64,000 nucleotides of DNA from an uncultured Candidatus Melainabacteria bacterium (GCA_947361615.1 CANAJP010000003.1:17432-81431), one strand, 5' to 3'. Numbered from the stretch's first letter, positions 9,214 to 19,768 are shown. Numbers and translations are program-made. The notes: a model not told the origin generated them from the letters alone.

Positions 9214-10406
9214 TAGCTTTTAACCAGATATTTATAAATCATATCAGACGCCTCAACAATAAACTCTTTTCCTTTAACAGAGTTATACGGACGGTTTGCA
9301 AGAATTACGACAATATAGCGCTGGCCGTTCGGAGCGTGAACAATTCCCGCATCCCCGAGCATTTTGCCAATATCACCGGTTTTGTGCATAAAATCTGCAC
9401 CTGCCCCGAGCCCCGCAGGAATAAGTCTGTCATTTTTAACATGTGACATATAAGAAATAATTTTTTCACGCGAAGAAACACTCAAGAACTTAGGGTTTTC
9501 GATATTATATAGCAGTCTTCCCATATCACGGGCCGTAATGTAATTCGTACCTTCCATATCAGGAAGCCAGTTATTAACATGCGTTCTAGCAAGTCCCCAG
9601 TCCTTTATTTGCCTGTTAACTGCAGGCATGCCGCCGATTTTGGTCATAAGCATGTTTGTTGCAGAGTTATCGGAGTTTGTAATCATCACCCGCGCAAGAT
9701 TATCAATAGAATATTTAGAATTCTCCGCTTTGTATTGCAAAGCCCCAGAACCCTCTGCACGGAACAAATCTGTCAAAACCATTTCATCATAAATAGATGT
9801 CTGACCGTTTTCGATATTTTTAAACAACGCAACAAGCACCGGAAGTTTAATAATACTTGCAGCCGAAAAAATCTCATCAGCATTAATATCAACATAATTA
9901 TTGTCGTTATAATCCCAGACATAAATTGATGAATGTATAGTCGGATATTCTTGCTGAAGTGCCATCAGACGATTTTTCAAAACATTCATCTGCTGATTTT
10001 CTTTAACAGGTAGCATCTTAGGATTTTTCTTATTAGCACCCTGAATAGTTCTTACACCGAGTGACCAATCATTTGCAAGATATGTTTCGAGCGGGTGAAC
10101 AAGTTTTTCGTAATCGGTAGTTATATGCGAATATCTTGAACCGGATGGAATAGCCTTAATATATTTATTAAACATCGCAGGAATAATAAACATAGCAACA
10201 AGCGAGAAAAACACAAGTGAAATAACCTTATGAATAAGCATATTGCGCTTAACTTTTTTCTTGTTAGGCTTAATCATAACGCGAGGACGATAATTTTCGG
10301 AACGCACATAATAAGGTCTGTCACCACGATAATAACGTTCCCTTGCCTCATAACTCGTTAAATTATTATTATAAAAACTACTATCCCTATAAGCCGGTTG
10401 CGGCAT
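9213..10406 (-). CDS. Membrane-anchored class A beta-lactamase-fold serine hydrolase
   Basis: SIIK (SxxK), NSDN (SDN), HKTGD (KTG) motifs; N-terminal TM segment. Confidence 0.85.
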   Translation of the reverse strand: MPQPAYRDSSFYNNNLTSYEARERYYRGDRPYYVRSENYRPRVMIKPNKKKVKRNMLIHKVISLVFFSLVAMFIIPAMFNKYIKAIPSGSRYSHITTDYEKLVHPLETYLANDWSLGVRTIQGANKKNPKMLPVKENQQMNVLKNRLMALQQEYPTIHSSIYVWDYNDNNYVDINADEIFSAASIIKLPVLVALFKNIENGQTSIYDEMVLTDLFRAEGSGALQYKAENSKYSIDNLARVMITNSDNSATNMLMTKIGGMPAVNRQIKDWGLARTHVNNWLPDMEGTNYITARDMGRLLYNIENPKFLSVSSREKIISYMSHVKNDRLIPAGLGAGADFMHKTGDIGKMLGDAGIVHAPNGQRYIVVILANRPYNSVKGKEFIVEASDMIYKYLVKS

Positions 10407-10471
10407 ATCTCCTCCAAGTACTCCCTAATTATATTATTAAAAAAATCATTTGGCAAACGTCTTAATAAATA

Positions 10472-11371
10472 TTAATTTTCATCATTTCCTGCCCGCAAGC
10501 TATCAATTTGCGCCTGAATTTCAGACGCTTTTTTCTCTAGCTGATTATAAACCTGTGAGTTAATTTCGCCACCAATGAGAATAAGCAGAGATGTATAATA
10601 AAGCCATACCATCAATACCGCAAAAGCCCCGATAGTACCGTAAACCATATTATAAGTGTTCAGATTATTAACGTAGATTGAAAAACCCCACGAACCGAGC
10701 AGCCAGAATGTGCAGAAAAACCAGGTACCTGGCAGTGCGCTGCGCATTTTAAATCTTTCGTTACCTTTGAGGTTCGGTAAAACATAATAGCTTAAAAATG
10801 CCATAAGGAACAACGCCGAAAACGCAATCGGCCAACGTAAAACAAGGATTAAACCGGCTGTTGGAATAGATATGTGCAAAGAGTCCACAAGCGTTGTGAT
10901 AATCAGTTTACCAAAGACAATCAAGTTTATACTCAAAAACAACACCATTGTGTCCACAAACACCATTATCAATGACAACAATCTGGTATAAAAAAAGTTC
11001 CTGGTTTCATCAACTTTATAGGCACGGTTCAGACCTTTTAATACAACAGCGATACTGTTTGTTGAAAGAAAAAGCGTTACGCAAAAACCAATAACAGCCA
11101 TAATATCCGCGTTTGAAAATATCATAACTTCATTCAACACCGATTTAATAAGGTTAATTGCCTGCGCCGGCATGACATTGTTAAGAAATAACAGTATAGG
11201 CGCCATCATAGACTTATGCCCCATCCAGCCAAAAACAGCCATCAAAAAAAGCATAAACGGAAAAATTCCGATGACCATCATGAACCCCATTTCCGCGGCC
11301 ATACCACAAAAATCGTTACGAATAACAGATTTAATTAATTTTCTTAACCCAATAATAAAATGTCTTTTCAT
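10472..11371 (-). CDS. YihY/BrkB family inner membrane protein
   Basis: Multi-TM, C-terminal NMVYGTIGAFAVLMVWLYYTSLLILIGGEINSQV. Confidence 0.9.
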   Translation of the reverse strand: MKRHFIIGLRKLIKSVIRNDFCGMAAEMGFMMVIGIFPFMLFLMAVFGWMGHKSMMAPILLFLNNVMPAQAINLIKSVLNEVMIFSNADIMAVIGFCVTLFLSTNSIAVVLKGLNRAYKVDETRNFFYTRLLSLIMVFVDTMVLFLSINLIVFGKLIITTLVDSLHISIPTAGLILVLRWPIAFSALFLMAFLSYYVLPNLKGNERFKMRSALPGTWFFCTFWLLGSWGFSIYVNNLNTYNMVYGTIGAFAVLMVWLYYTSLLILIGGEINSQVYNQLEKKASEIQAQIDSLRAGNDEN

Positions 11372-12366
11372 AATCCCAATTTTTCGATTTTTCCTAAAAC
11401 CTTTTCTACAGCACTCTTAACCGGCGCTTTTACAACACAACCTGCAGCAAGTTTATGCCCGCCTCCGCCGAATTCTGCACAAATCGCAGAAACATCAGCG
11501 GTTTTACTACGCATAGAAAATTTTGTTAAGCCGGAACCAATTTCCTTTGCAATAAACGCAATTTCTGTTGATGAAATAGCACGTAATTTTTCGGTCAACC
11601 CTTCCGTGCAATCAGGGCCAACGCCAAATTTTTCGACATCTTTTTTATAAACTTCAGTATAAGCGACTTTATCATCATGCAAAAACACAGCTTTATTCAG
11701 ACAATAATTCTGAAACAAAAAGAAATTTTTCGGATAAGATTCAAAACACTGCTTGTAAACATCATGCGGTTTTACGCCGTATTCAAGTAATCTGGCCGCT
11801 GTTTCAAAGGTTTTTACCGAGGTATTGCTAAACTTAAACGCGCCGGTATCCGTCAAAATAGCGGTGTATAACGCGAGTGCCGAGTCATAATTCAATCTCC
11901 ACCCCAATTTTTGAGCAAGCGAAACAATAACTTCACCCGTCGAACTTGCATCTGGTTCAACGATATTATATTGTGCGTAAGAAATATTCGTTGCATGGTG
12001 GTCTATATTCAACGTCACCGCAGCCTTATCAAAGAAAATTTTAGCCTCATTCATTCTATCAATTGCCGCAACATCAACCGTTATAACCAAATCATAAACA
12101 AGCGATTTATCGATAGTTGCGAAGTATTTTGCGTTCTTAATCGCCGGAAGAAATTCATAAACTGCTGGCAAATTATCAAGCAGCATGTCACATTCTTTTT
12201 TATATTTTTCTTTTATTAAAGAAAACAATCCGCTCATAGAGCCAAGCGTGTCACCGTCAGGATTTATATGTGAAATAATGAGTATTTTTTTTGCACTCTT
12301 TATGATATAATCAATATTATCGCAACTCATTCTCTGATGATAGCACAAAAGCAGAGAAGAAAACAA
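11368..12366 (-). CDS. DHH/DHHA1 phosphoesterase, NrnA-like
   Basis: SHINPDGDTLGS, NIDHHATN, GGGGHKLAAGC motifs. Confidence 0.9.
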   Translation of the reverse strand: MFSSLLLCYHQRMSCDNIDYIIKSAKKILIISHINPDGDTLGSMSGLFSLIKEKYKKECDMLLDNLPAVYEFLPAIKNAKYFATIDKSLVYDLVITVDVAAIDRMNEAKIFFDKAAVTLNIDHHATNISYAQYNIVEPDASSTGEVIVSLAQKLGWRLNYDSALALYTAILTDTGAFKFSNTSVKTFETAARLLEYGVKPHDVYKQCFESYPKNFFLFQNYCLNKAVFLHDDKVAYTEVYKKDVEKFGVGPDCTEGLTEKLRAISSTEIAFIAKEIGSGLTKFSMRSKTADVSAICAEFGGGGHKLAAGCVVKAPVKSAVEKVLGKIEKLGL

Positions 12367-12374
12367 GGGCTAGA

Positions 12375-12710
12375 ATGGAAAAAGTTTTATACACGGATTT
12401 TGTAGGCATAGACGAACTTGTTGGGGAACTTTTGAAACAAAAAGAGTTCAAGAAAGCCATGACGCGCTCAAACCTGTGTAAATTCTGGCAAAGCGTGGTT
12501 AATAAAAAATTTGCGGATAAGTCAAAACCATACTCAATGCTTCCGGGGAACGTTATGGTAATAGCCTGCGAAAACGCAATTGTTGCACAGGAACTTTTAT
12601 TAAATAAAACTCAATTGCTTGTAAAATTTCAGCCTTACGCAAAATCGCTGGACATAACAGTTAACGACTTAAAATTTGATGCTAAACGCTGGGTAAAAGA
12701 TACTGATTAA
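12375..12710 (+). CDS. DUF721 (DciA-like) protein
   Basis: 111 aa; LCKFWQSVVNKKFADKSKPYSML...VIACENAIVAQEL pattern. Confidence 0.65.
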   Translation: MEKVLYTDFVGIDELVGELLKQKEFKKAMTRSNLCKFWQSVVNKKFADKSKPYSMLPGNVMVIACENAIVAQELLLNKTQLLVKFQPYAKSLDITVNDLKFDAKRWVKDTD

Positions 12711-12761
12711 CATACCCGACAGAGTATGTATTAAAAACCTTTTTTATGCTATCCTTTGTGT

Positions 12762-14624
12762 ATGAAAAAAATGGGTTATGTTGTATTAGTTATAATTCTT
12801 GTGCTTCTTTTTGCAAAAGCCTGCATAAGACGCGATATGCCGGATGCAGAAATAATAAGCGGCGGAGGAACCGAAGAACAACTTTCGTTGAATATTTATC
12901 CTGTGGAACGAAAAAACGTTACAATTAACGGCGTTGACTACTTACAAACAAACGCTCCGATAGGAAAATTCGGCGGAACCTTAATAAATTCCACAATCGG
13001 CGAGGGGCCGAAAACTTTTAACCCATTTAACTCAAAAGACGCAACATCTTCTACATTTGCGGATTTAATGTACGACGGACTTGTGACAATCGACCCTGTA
13101 AGCGGTCAATATATCCCGAAACTTGCAAAATCATTTGAGGTAAAGGGCAACGACTATATTGTCCACCTGCGCCACGGGATAAAATGGTCAGACGGCAAAC
13201 CTATTACAGCAGATGATGTTTATTTTACCTGGAAAAATATAATTCTGGACGGTTTTGGAAATACTTCGACACGCGATTCAATTTCTGTTGACGGTAAACT
13301 TCCGACTGTCACAAAGATTGATGACTACACAGTAAAATTCACTACCCCAAAGCCGTTTGCACCGTTTCTGGCCTCACTTTCGACTGCGATTGCGCCGAAA
13401 CATATATTTGAGCCTGCGGTCAAAAAAGGAAAAGACTTTTTCGACACATTTCTTTCGACAAACGTTAACCTGAAAGACCTTGTAACTTCAGGCCCTTTCA
13501 AACTGGTGGAATATGTTCCTGCACAGCGTGCCGTCTACAAACGGAGTCCTGACTATTACGTAATAAATTCTAACGGCGAAAAACTACCGTATTTGGATAA
13601 AATAACTTACTTAATCGTAGGCGACGCGAATAACGAAGTTTTGAAATTTGAAGGCGGAGAACTTGATGTAATCGGAGTTAAAGGCTCAGATGTCCCGCGT
13701 TTCAAAGAACGTCAGGAAAAATCAGGCTTTTCACTCGTTAACCTGGGCCCTGACACGGGTACAATGTACCTTTCAATGAACCTAAATAACAGATTAAATA
13801 AAGAGGGAAAGCCTTATGTCAATCCGACTAAAAGCAAATGGTTCTGCAACAAAAACTTCCGTGAAGCAGTTGATTTAGCAATTGACCGCGAAAACATGGT
13901 TTATAACATTGCAAACGGATTTGCGAAACCGCTTTTCACGCCTGAAAGCCTTAACTCAATATTTTTGAATAAAGAATTGAAGCCTTACCCGCGCGACCTA
14001 GGAAAAGCACGCGATCTTCTTGAACAAGCAGGATTTAAACAGGACGCAAAAGGCAGACTTCGTGACGCTGACGGAAACCGAGTAGAATTTGATCTGCTTA
14101 CAAACGCAGGCAATGCAGAGCGTGAAGCAATTGGAGTTATGGTCAAAGAAGACCTCGAAAGCCTAGGAATGAAAGTTAACTTCAAACCTATTGAATTTAA
14201 TTCGTTAGTAAACAAACTACTTTCTACATACGACTGGGATATGGTTGTAATGGGACTTACAGGCTCACCGCTTGAACCTAACGGAGGCAAAAACGTATGG
14301 CTTTCTAACGGTGCGCTACACATGTTCAACATGAGAACGCCACAAGAGGCAGGCAAAAACCTCTTGCCGTGGGAAGAAGAACTTGATTACCTTTTTGAAA
14401 AAGGAGCAATCGCACTTTCTTTTAACGAGCGCAAAAAGTTTTATAACCGCTATCAGGAAATAATTTACAACGAAAAACCTATGATTTATCTTTATTCGCC
14501 AATCAGAATTACAGCGATAAGGAATAAATTTAAAAACATCTACCCTACAACACTGGGCGGCGTTATACACAATATAGAAGAAATTTATGTTGATGATACG
14601 GGGGCAGAAAATGGAAATAATTAA
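12762..14624 (+). CDS. ABC transporter peptide/solute-binding protein (family 5)
   Basis: GEGPKTFNPFNSKDA, LAKSFEVKGNDYIVHLRHGIKWSDGKPITADDVYFTW; first ATG at 12762. Confidence 0.93.
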   Translation: MKKMGYVVLVIILVLLFAKACIRRDMPDAEIISGGGTEEQLSLNIYPVERKNVTINGVDYLQTNAPIGKFGGTLINSTIGEGPKTFNPFNSKDATSSTFADLMYDGLVTIDPVSGQYIPKLAKSFEVKGNDYIVHLRHGIKWSDGKPITADDVYFTWKNIILDGFGNTSTRDSISVDGKLPTVTKIDDYTVKFTTPKPFAPFLASLSTAIAPKHIFEPAVKKGKDFFDTFLSTNVNLKDLVTSGPFKLVEYVPAQRAVYKRSPDYYVINSNGEKLPYLDKITYLIVGDANNEVLKFEGGELDVIGVKGSDVPRFKERQEKSGFSLVNLGPDTGTMYLSMNLNNRLNKEGKPYVNPTKSKWFCNKNFREAVDLAIDRENMVYNIANGFAKPLFTPESLNSIFLNKELKPYPRDLGKARDLLEQAGFKQDAKGRLRDADGNRVEFDLLTNAGNAEREAIGVMVKEDLESLGMKVNFKPIEFNSLVNKLLSTYDWDMVVMGLTGSPLEPNGGKNVWLSNGALHMFNMRTPQEAGKNLLPWEEELDYLFEKGAIALSFNERKKFYNRYQEIIYNEKPMIYLYSPIRITAIRNKFKNIYPTTLGGVIHNIEEIYVDDTGAENGNN

Positions 14625-15588
14625 ATATATTCTAAAACGTATTTTACAGACAATTCCTCTGCTTTTTATCGTATCTATCGTAAGTTTTGCACTCATAAGA
14701 CTTTCTCCTGTCGACCCGCTTGCAGAACTCCGCTTGAATCCGTCGATTTCACAGGAAACACTTGAACGCGAACGCCAACGCCTCGGGTTGGATAAAAACA
14801 TTGCGGTTCAATACGGTTTATGGGCTAAATCGTTTGTAAAAGGGGATTTAGGCATAACCTCAAACGGCGAAAGCGTTGCTCAAAAGCTTAAAGAACGAAT
14901 TCCAAACACGCTGCTTTTGACTTCAATCGTAATCTTTTTGACGTGGCTTGTCGGTGTTCCGCTTGGCATAATCGCAGCCGTAAAATGGAAATCTCCACTC
15001 GATAGAATTCTTACCGTTCTGACCAGCATAGGAATGGCGATTCCGTCGTTCTTTTTTGCAGTGTTATTGCTTATTTTTGCGGTAAAAACGGGCTGGTTCC
15101 CGATTGGCGGTCTCACAAGTTCTAACTTTATAGAAATGAATTTAGGCCAAAAAATCTTAGACATAACAAAACACTTAATCCTACCGGTGACGGTTCTTTT
15201 CACTGTTTCACTTGCAGGATTACAACGCCAGATGAGAGCAAACCTACTAGACGTTCTCGATAGTGACTATGTTAAATTCGCACGAGCAAAAGGCGTTAGC
15301 GAATACAAAGTTATTATGAAACACGCGCTTAGAAACGCAGTTAACCCTATGATTACACTTCTTGGCTTTGAATTTGCGGGCTTGCTGAGTGGTGCGGCGC
15401 TTACGGAATATGTGTTTCAATACCCGGGCCTTGGCCGTTTAATCCTTGAAGCAGTCATGAAATCCGACATCAACCTTGTTATGGCGTCGTTAATGATGGG
15501 CGCTATTATGTTAATCCTCGGCAACCTTATCGCAGACCTATTGCTAATATTCACCGACCCTCGCATAAGAACCGGAGGGACTAACTAA
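14611..15588 (+). CDS. ABC transporter permease (OppB/DppB-like)
   Basis: MEIIKYILKRILQTIPLLFIVSIVSFALIRLSPVDP; EAA-loop region; ATG at 14611 with upstream GGGG RBS. Confidence 0.92.
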   Translation: MEIIKYILKRILQTIPLLFIVSIVSFALIRLSPVDPLAELRLNPSISQETLERERQRLGLDKNIAVQYGLWAKSFVKGDLGITSNGESVAQKLKERIPNTLLLTSIVIFLTWLVGVPLGIIAAVKWKSPLDRILTVLTSIGMAIPSFFFAVLLLIFAVKTGWFPIGGLTSSNFIEMNLGQKILDITKHLILPVTVLFTVSLAGLQRQMRANLLDVLDSDYVKFARAKGVSEYKVIMKHALRNAVNPMITLLGFEFAGLLSGAALTEYVFQYPGLGRLILEAVMKSDINLVMASLMMGAIMLILGNLIADLLLIFTDPRIRTGGTN

Positions 15589-16628
15589 TGTTTAAAGAAA
15601 TTCTAAACGGTTTAATGAAAGATAAGTTCGCAAAAATTGCGCTCTGGGTGCTGTTTATAATCTATTTTGCACTGGCGTTTGCAAACTTTATCGCACCTTA
15701 CAGCAAAGATTTTTCGGACAGAAGTCTTGCCTACGCGCCACCATCAAAAATCTTCACAATAGACCAAAACGGCAAGTTCTCAAAGCCTTACACATATAAC
15801 TACAAGCGCTCGTTTGATGATAAAAACTTCAATATGTATCAACTCGACCGCTCGCAAAAATATTACCTGAAATTCTTTTCAAAAGGCACTGACGGCAAAC
15901 GCCATCTGGTAAGCGTTCCACAAGGGGGAAACTTATTTTTACTGGGAACAGACATTAACGGACGAGATGTCTTCTCACGCCTACTTTTCGGAGGCAGAAT
16001 TTCAATGACAATCGGATTTCTGGCGCTTTTCGTACTATTCCCGATAGGTATGATTTACGGCGGAATATCAGGCTATTTCGGCGGTAAAGTCGACACCATA
16101 ATGATGCGTATTGCAGAGGGAATTATGTCCATCCCGAGTTTCTATCTTCTCATAATTCTTGCCTCTATTCTTCCGGCAGGAATGACAAGCATTCAACGCT
16201 TCATTCTAATCGTTATAATCCTAGCATTCATAGGCTGGGCAGGCTTCGCGCGGGTCGTTAGAGGTATGGTTTTATCTATAAAAAATCAAGAATTTGTGCA
16301 AGCAGCAAAATCCATCGGAGCGTCAAACTTCCGTATAATCACAAAACATATCCTCCCGCAAACAACTAGCTTCATAATCGTGGCAATAACCCTATCAATC
16401 CCATCCTACATTCTATCTGAATCAGGTCTAAGCTTCCTCGGCCTTGGTATCCAACAACCAGACGCAAGCTGGGGCAATATGCTTAAAGAAGCGCAAGTAT
16501 TCTCAAACATAATATACCGTCCGTGGCTTCTAACCCCGGGGTTCCTAATCTTTATTGCAGTGCTTTCATTCAACCTTGTCGGCGACACTATCAGGGATAT
16601 CCTTGATCCTAAGTCGAAGATAAGGTAA
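15588..16628 (+). CDS. ABC transporter permease (OppC/DppC-like)
   Basis: GTDINGRDVFSRLLFGGRISM, SYILSESGLSFLGLGIQQPDASWGNML. Confidence 0.93.
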   Translation: MFKEILNGLMKDKFAKIALWVLFIIYFALAFANFIAPYSKDFSDRSLAYAPPSKIFTIDQNGKFSKPYTYNYKRSFDDKNFNMYQLDRSQKYYLKFFSKGTDGKRHLVSVPQGGNLFLLGTDINGRDVFSRLLFGGRISMTIGFLALFVLFPIGMIYGGISGYFGGKVDTIMMRIAEGIMSIPSFYLLIILASILPAGMTSIQRFILIVIILAFIGWAGFARVVRGMVLSIKNQEFVQAAKSIGASNFRIITKHILPQTTSFIIVAITLSIPSYILSESGLSFLGLGIQQPDASWGNMLKEAQVFSNIIYRPWLLTPGFLIFIAVLSFNLVGDTIRDILDPKSKIR

Positions 16629-16706
16629 TTTGTTCGCATCAATTCCGCCGTAATGTTTCGAGTCGAAGCCTTCCGCTCACGTTTGCTTTACATTTGCCGC
16701 TCCTGA

Positions 16707-16745
16707 CAAATTTTAAGCGGTTGTTATCAACAACCGCAAAATTTG
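16707..16745. repeat. Long hairpin (CAAATTTTAAGCGGTTGTT-atc-AACAACCGCAAAATTTG)
   Basis: Near-perfect inverted repeat read directly from sequence. Confidence 0.85.
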
Positions 16746-16973
16746 AAACGTCGCTATCGTAGTGCTTGCCTGCTTGTCTTGCTCACGCAAGCCATCACGC
16801 AAGCACCGGCTTACGCCCTCTGCTCGCGATAGACGGCACCGTTCGCGTTCGCGGCCGAAAGCGCGGTTTCGCCCGTCGCACGCTCAACTGTCCGCAAGGC
16901 TAGCCTTGCTCCCTGCCTCTGCTCGCAGAGGCAAAAAAAAGACCTTGGTATTCAAGGCCTATCCGTTTAAATA

Positions 16974-17012
16974 AGAAGAGAGAGCTTTATATGTATATAT
17001 AAAGTTCTCTCA
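16974..17012 (-). terminator. Putative terminator of the thioredoxin-like gene
   Basis: Hairpin GAGAGnnCTTTATAT/ATATAAAGnnCTCTC, followed on the minus strand by TTCTTATTT. Confidence 0.5.
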
Positions 17013-17053
17013 AAATCGAAATTTGCTAGTTTTGTCAAAAATATTACAAAATA

Positions 17054-17512
17054 TTAAGACACACCTTTTTTCAAAATTTCGCGCATTTGCAAATAACGGT
17101 TCAATTCGTCCTCAAAACGCGGCATATAATGATACATTATAGGATTTATGAACACTCTGTTTCTAAACGGCGCGTCTTCCAAATAAACCTGCGGAATAAC
17201 ATTTATCATAAATTCTATACACAAAGGTGCATTCATTTGATTATCCACATCTATTTCAATAAAATTAAATTTATCTTTGTATCTGCGTTTTAATACAAGC
17301 CAATTTGGTTTAAATTTTTGACAGGATGAACAATCTTTTGCAAAAAAGTATATCAATGCAGGCTTACCTATCTCCTTAACTTCACCGGTGTTTGTCGTCA
17401 CAACCTGTTTTTCCGCCTCTGCAACTTCTGATTTTCCACCAAGTAAAAATCCTGCTAAAAATCCCGCCAAAAGCATAACAACAGCTAATATAATCAATTT
17501 ATATTTACTCAT
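17054..17512 (-). CDS. Membrane-anchored thioredoxin-like protein
   Basis: N-terminal TM, FFAKDCSSCQKFKPNW (CxxC), EIDVDNQ, cis-Pro VIPQVYL. Confidence 0.8.
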   Translation of the reverse strand: MSKYKLIILAVVMLLAGFLAGFLLGGKSEVAEAEKQVVTTNTGEVKEIGKPALIYFFAKDCSSCQKFKPNWLVLKRRYKDKFNFIEIDVDNQMNAPLCIEFMINVIPQVYLEDAPFRNRVFINPIMYHYMPRFEDELNRYLQMREILKKGVS

Positions 17513-17686
17513 TTTTGCCCTCCAAATTCTATTCTACAACAAACCTAACTTCTTGCAAATTTTTCAACTATGTAACAGTTTCTTAACACAAACTTGATTT
17601 CATTATATATTTGAGTATATACTAAGTATATAAGTGTTTAGTTATTCCCGTTGTTATTACCTTTTAAAAAAGAGGAGCCTCGTGTT

Positions 17687-18595
17687 ATGCCAAAAGATAG
17701 CGTTATTAAGATGAAAAAATGTGAAAGTTTTTCAAACCCCGCAAGAGATGATGTATTCAGCTGTGAAGAAAACGATTTAATGAGTGAATATATCAAATCA
17801 ATTTCGCATTATACTGCCCTAACAGCTGAAGAAGAAAGAGATTTAGCACAAAAAATTCAAGCCGGAGACATTGTTGCCAAGCAAAAACTTATTGAAGCAA
17901 ACCTACGCCTTGTTGTTATGATTGCAAAGAAAACAATTCATATTTCTAAAATTCCGATGAGCGATTTAATCCAAGAGGGCAATATTGGTTTGATGATTGC
18001 AGTTGAAAAATTCGACCACAATTTAGGTTACAAATTCAGTACTTACGCAAACTGGTGGATTAAACAGGCTATGTTCAAGGCGATTTCTGAACAGGGCTAT
18101 TGTATGAAAATTCCTGTATATATTCAGGAAACCTTATCTAAATTTTCAAAAGTTAAACGCGAACTTGAGCGCGAAGAAAACAAAACTGTTTCAAACAGCG
18201 AAGTCGCAAAGAAAATGAATATTGAACCCGATAAAATCGACACGTTTTTGTCTGCTTATTCAAAAAGTTTGTCACTTGAAAGTTCTTTGAACAATGACGA
18301 GAACAAAGATATGACGCTTGCTGAAATCATCCGCGATGAAAACGCTTCTGTTGAAGAAGAAGTTGAATTTGAGGGTTTAAAAACAGATATTTACAGTATT
18401 GTTTCAAGCTTAAAAGACCGTGAACAAGAGGTTGTCAAAATGCGTTTTGGCCTAGGCGACACAGCGAAGAAAACCTTAGAAGAAATCGGTAATTTATACG
18501 GTGTTACAAAAGAATGTATTCGCCAGACAGAGATGCGCGCATTAAAGAAAATGAAAGCAAGCGGCGCCGAACTCCTTGCTTGCTACGTTTGTTAA
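17687..18595 (+). CDS. RNA polymerase sigma-70 family factor
   Basis: [47 protein letters not shown], region 4 [31 protein letters not shown] before ATG 17687. Confidence 0.93.
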   Translation: MPKDSVIKMKKCESFSNPARDDVFSCEENDLMSEYIKSISHYTALTAEEERDLAQKIQAGDIVAKQKLIEANLRLVVMIAKKTIHISKIPMSDLIQEGNIGLMIAVEKFDHNLGYKFSTYANWWIKQAMFKAISEQGYCMKIPVYIQETLSKFSKVKRELEREENKTVSNSEVAKKMNIEPDKIDTFLSAYSKSLSLESSLNNDENKDMTLAEIIRDENASVEEEVEFEGLKTDIYSIVSSLKDREQEVVKMRFGLGDTAKKTLEEIGNLYGVTKECIRQTEMRALKKMKASGAELLACYVC

Positions 18596-18678
18596 GTTGT
18601 GGAGTATTAGCTCCACAACTGTCATTCCGAACTTGGTCGACTGAGTCGACAGCCATAATTGGTTAATTGATAAAATTC

Positions 18679-18714
18679 CCTGTTGTCATCCTGAACTTGT
18701 TTCAGGATGACAGG
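18679..18714. repeat. REP-like palindrome (TGTCATCCTGAACTTGTTTCAGGATGACA)
   Basis: Inverted repeat; related copies at 25965, 36718 and 59076. Confidence 0.85.
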
Positions 18715-18764
18715 CAAAAATTAAATGTAACAATTTCTTAACATTTACCCTTCGGTTAAGCAAT

Positions 18765-18778
18765 CCCCCCCCCCCCCC
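18765..18778. repeat. 14-nt poly-C tract
   Basis: Direct reading. Confidence 0.95.
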
Positions 18779-18821
18779 GCTGAACTTTATATAAGAGTAA
18801 GGAAATATAAAGGAGGAAAAT

Positions 18822-19097
18822 ATGGGATTAGGAATTAAAAAAATTATTGCGGCGGTAAAAACATTAAAAAGTAATCCTTTTAGTAAGGCTAAACTAAAAA
18901 ATTGTAAACACAAGATTGATGTTAACGCTGCTGATCTATTTTCAGAAGCAAAACCAAAGAAACCTACGGGGAATTACAGAGTGTTTCCAGATAAACCTGA
19001 ACCAACATCAATGACATTAACTTATCAAGATTACGACGCGGAAAAGATAAAAAACACAGTTGCTGCTTGGTCACAAACAATTAATACGAAAGTTTAG
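18822..19097 (+). CDS. Hypothetical small protein
   Basis: 91 aa, strong RBS AAGGAGG before ATG. Confidence 0.6.
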   Translation: MGLGIKKIIAAVKTLKSNPFSKAKLKNCKHKIDVNAADLFSEAKPKKPTGNYRVFPDKPEPTSMTLTYQDYDAEKIKNTVAAWSQTINTKV

Positions 19098-19274
19098 TTA
19101 TAACACAAGGGCGGGTTTAAACCCGTTCCTGATATAAATAATATATAACAAATATTGACAAAATTTATAAATATTTACATTCAATACAAATGAGTCAATT
19201 AAAGATTTAAAAAACTCTTTATAGAAGTATCAGGGGATACTTATTTATTAAAAGAAATCGAAAGGGGATATTCT

Positions 19275-19760
19275 ATGGGAAAAATAACCGCATTATCACG
19301 CTTATTTATTAAAGCAGGACAAAAAAATTATTTAAAACAATTTAAAGAAGCAGGCACAAAAACTTTTGCAGGAACAATTACATTACCCCATTTTGCGCAA
19401 TTTAACTTCCTCAAAAATAATACAAAATTAACAGGGAAAAAACTTGCATACGCTTATGGAGCAGCAACACTAGCAACACCTGTATTCATTGCTGCGACTA
19501 CCTCAGGCGAGGGCAGTCAAAAAGCAATCCGTAACAGCATTATTGGCGGTTCTATATTCGGTCCTGCGGGCAGCGCATTAGCAGGGATGGTCACACTGGA
19601 TAATGAAGCAAACAAACTGGAACAAAAGCGTCTTGAGCAGGAAGAAGAAGATAACTATTTTGAAAGAATGTATTATGAAGATGAAGAATTCCGAAATGAA
19701 TATGAAAAAGAACGACAAAAAGAACTGGAAGAAGACCAACAATATGACGAACTAGGATAA
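19275..19760 (+). CDS. Hypothetical protein with glycine-rich hydrophobic segment and highly charged C-terminus
   Basis: 161 aa, AAAGGGG upstream of ATG, followed by a terminator hairpin. Confidence 0.65.
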   Translation: MGKITALSRLFIKAGQKNYLKQFKEAGTKTFAGTITLPHFAQFNFLKNNTKLTGKKLAYAYGAATLATPVFIAATTSGEGSQKAIRNSIIGGSIFGPAGSALAGMVTLDNEANKLEQKRLEQEEEDNYFERMYYEDEEFRNEYEKERQKELEEDQQYDELG

Positions 19761-19768
19761 ATAAAAAA

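Noticed and set aside
16762-16974. 70-aa Arg/Ser-rich ORF in GC-rich spacer
   Set aside because: Composition follows the GC-rich repeat, no RBS, no family resemblance
18686-18913. 75-aa minus ORF containing GGGGGLLNRR
   Set aside because: Runs through the REP and poly-G tract and antisense to the 18822 gene; probably not coding, kept only as a possible leader remnant
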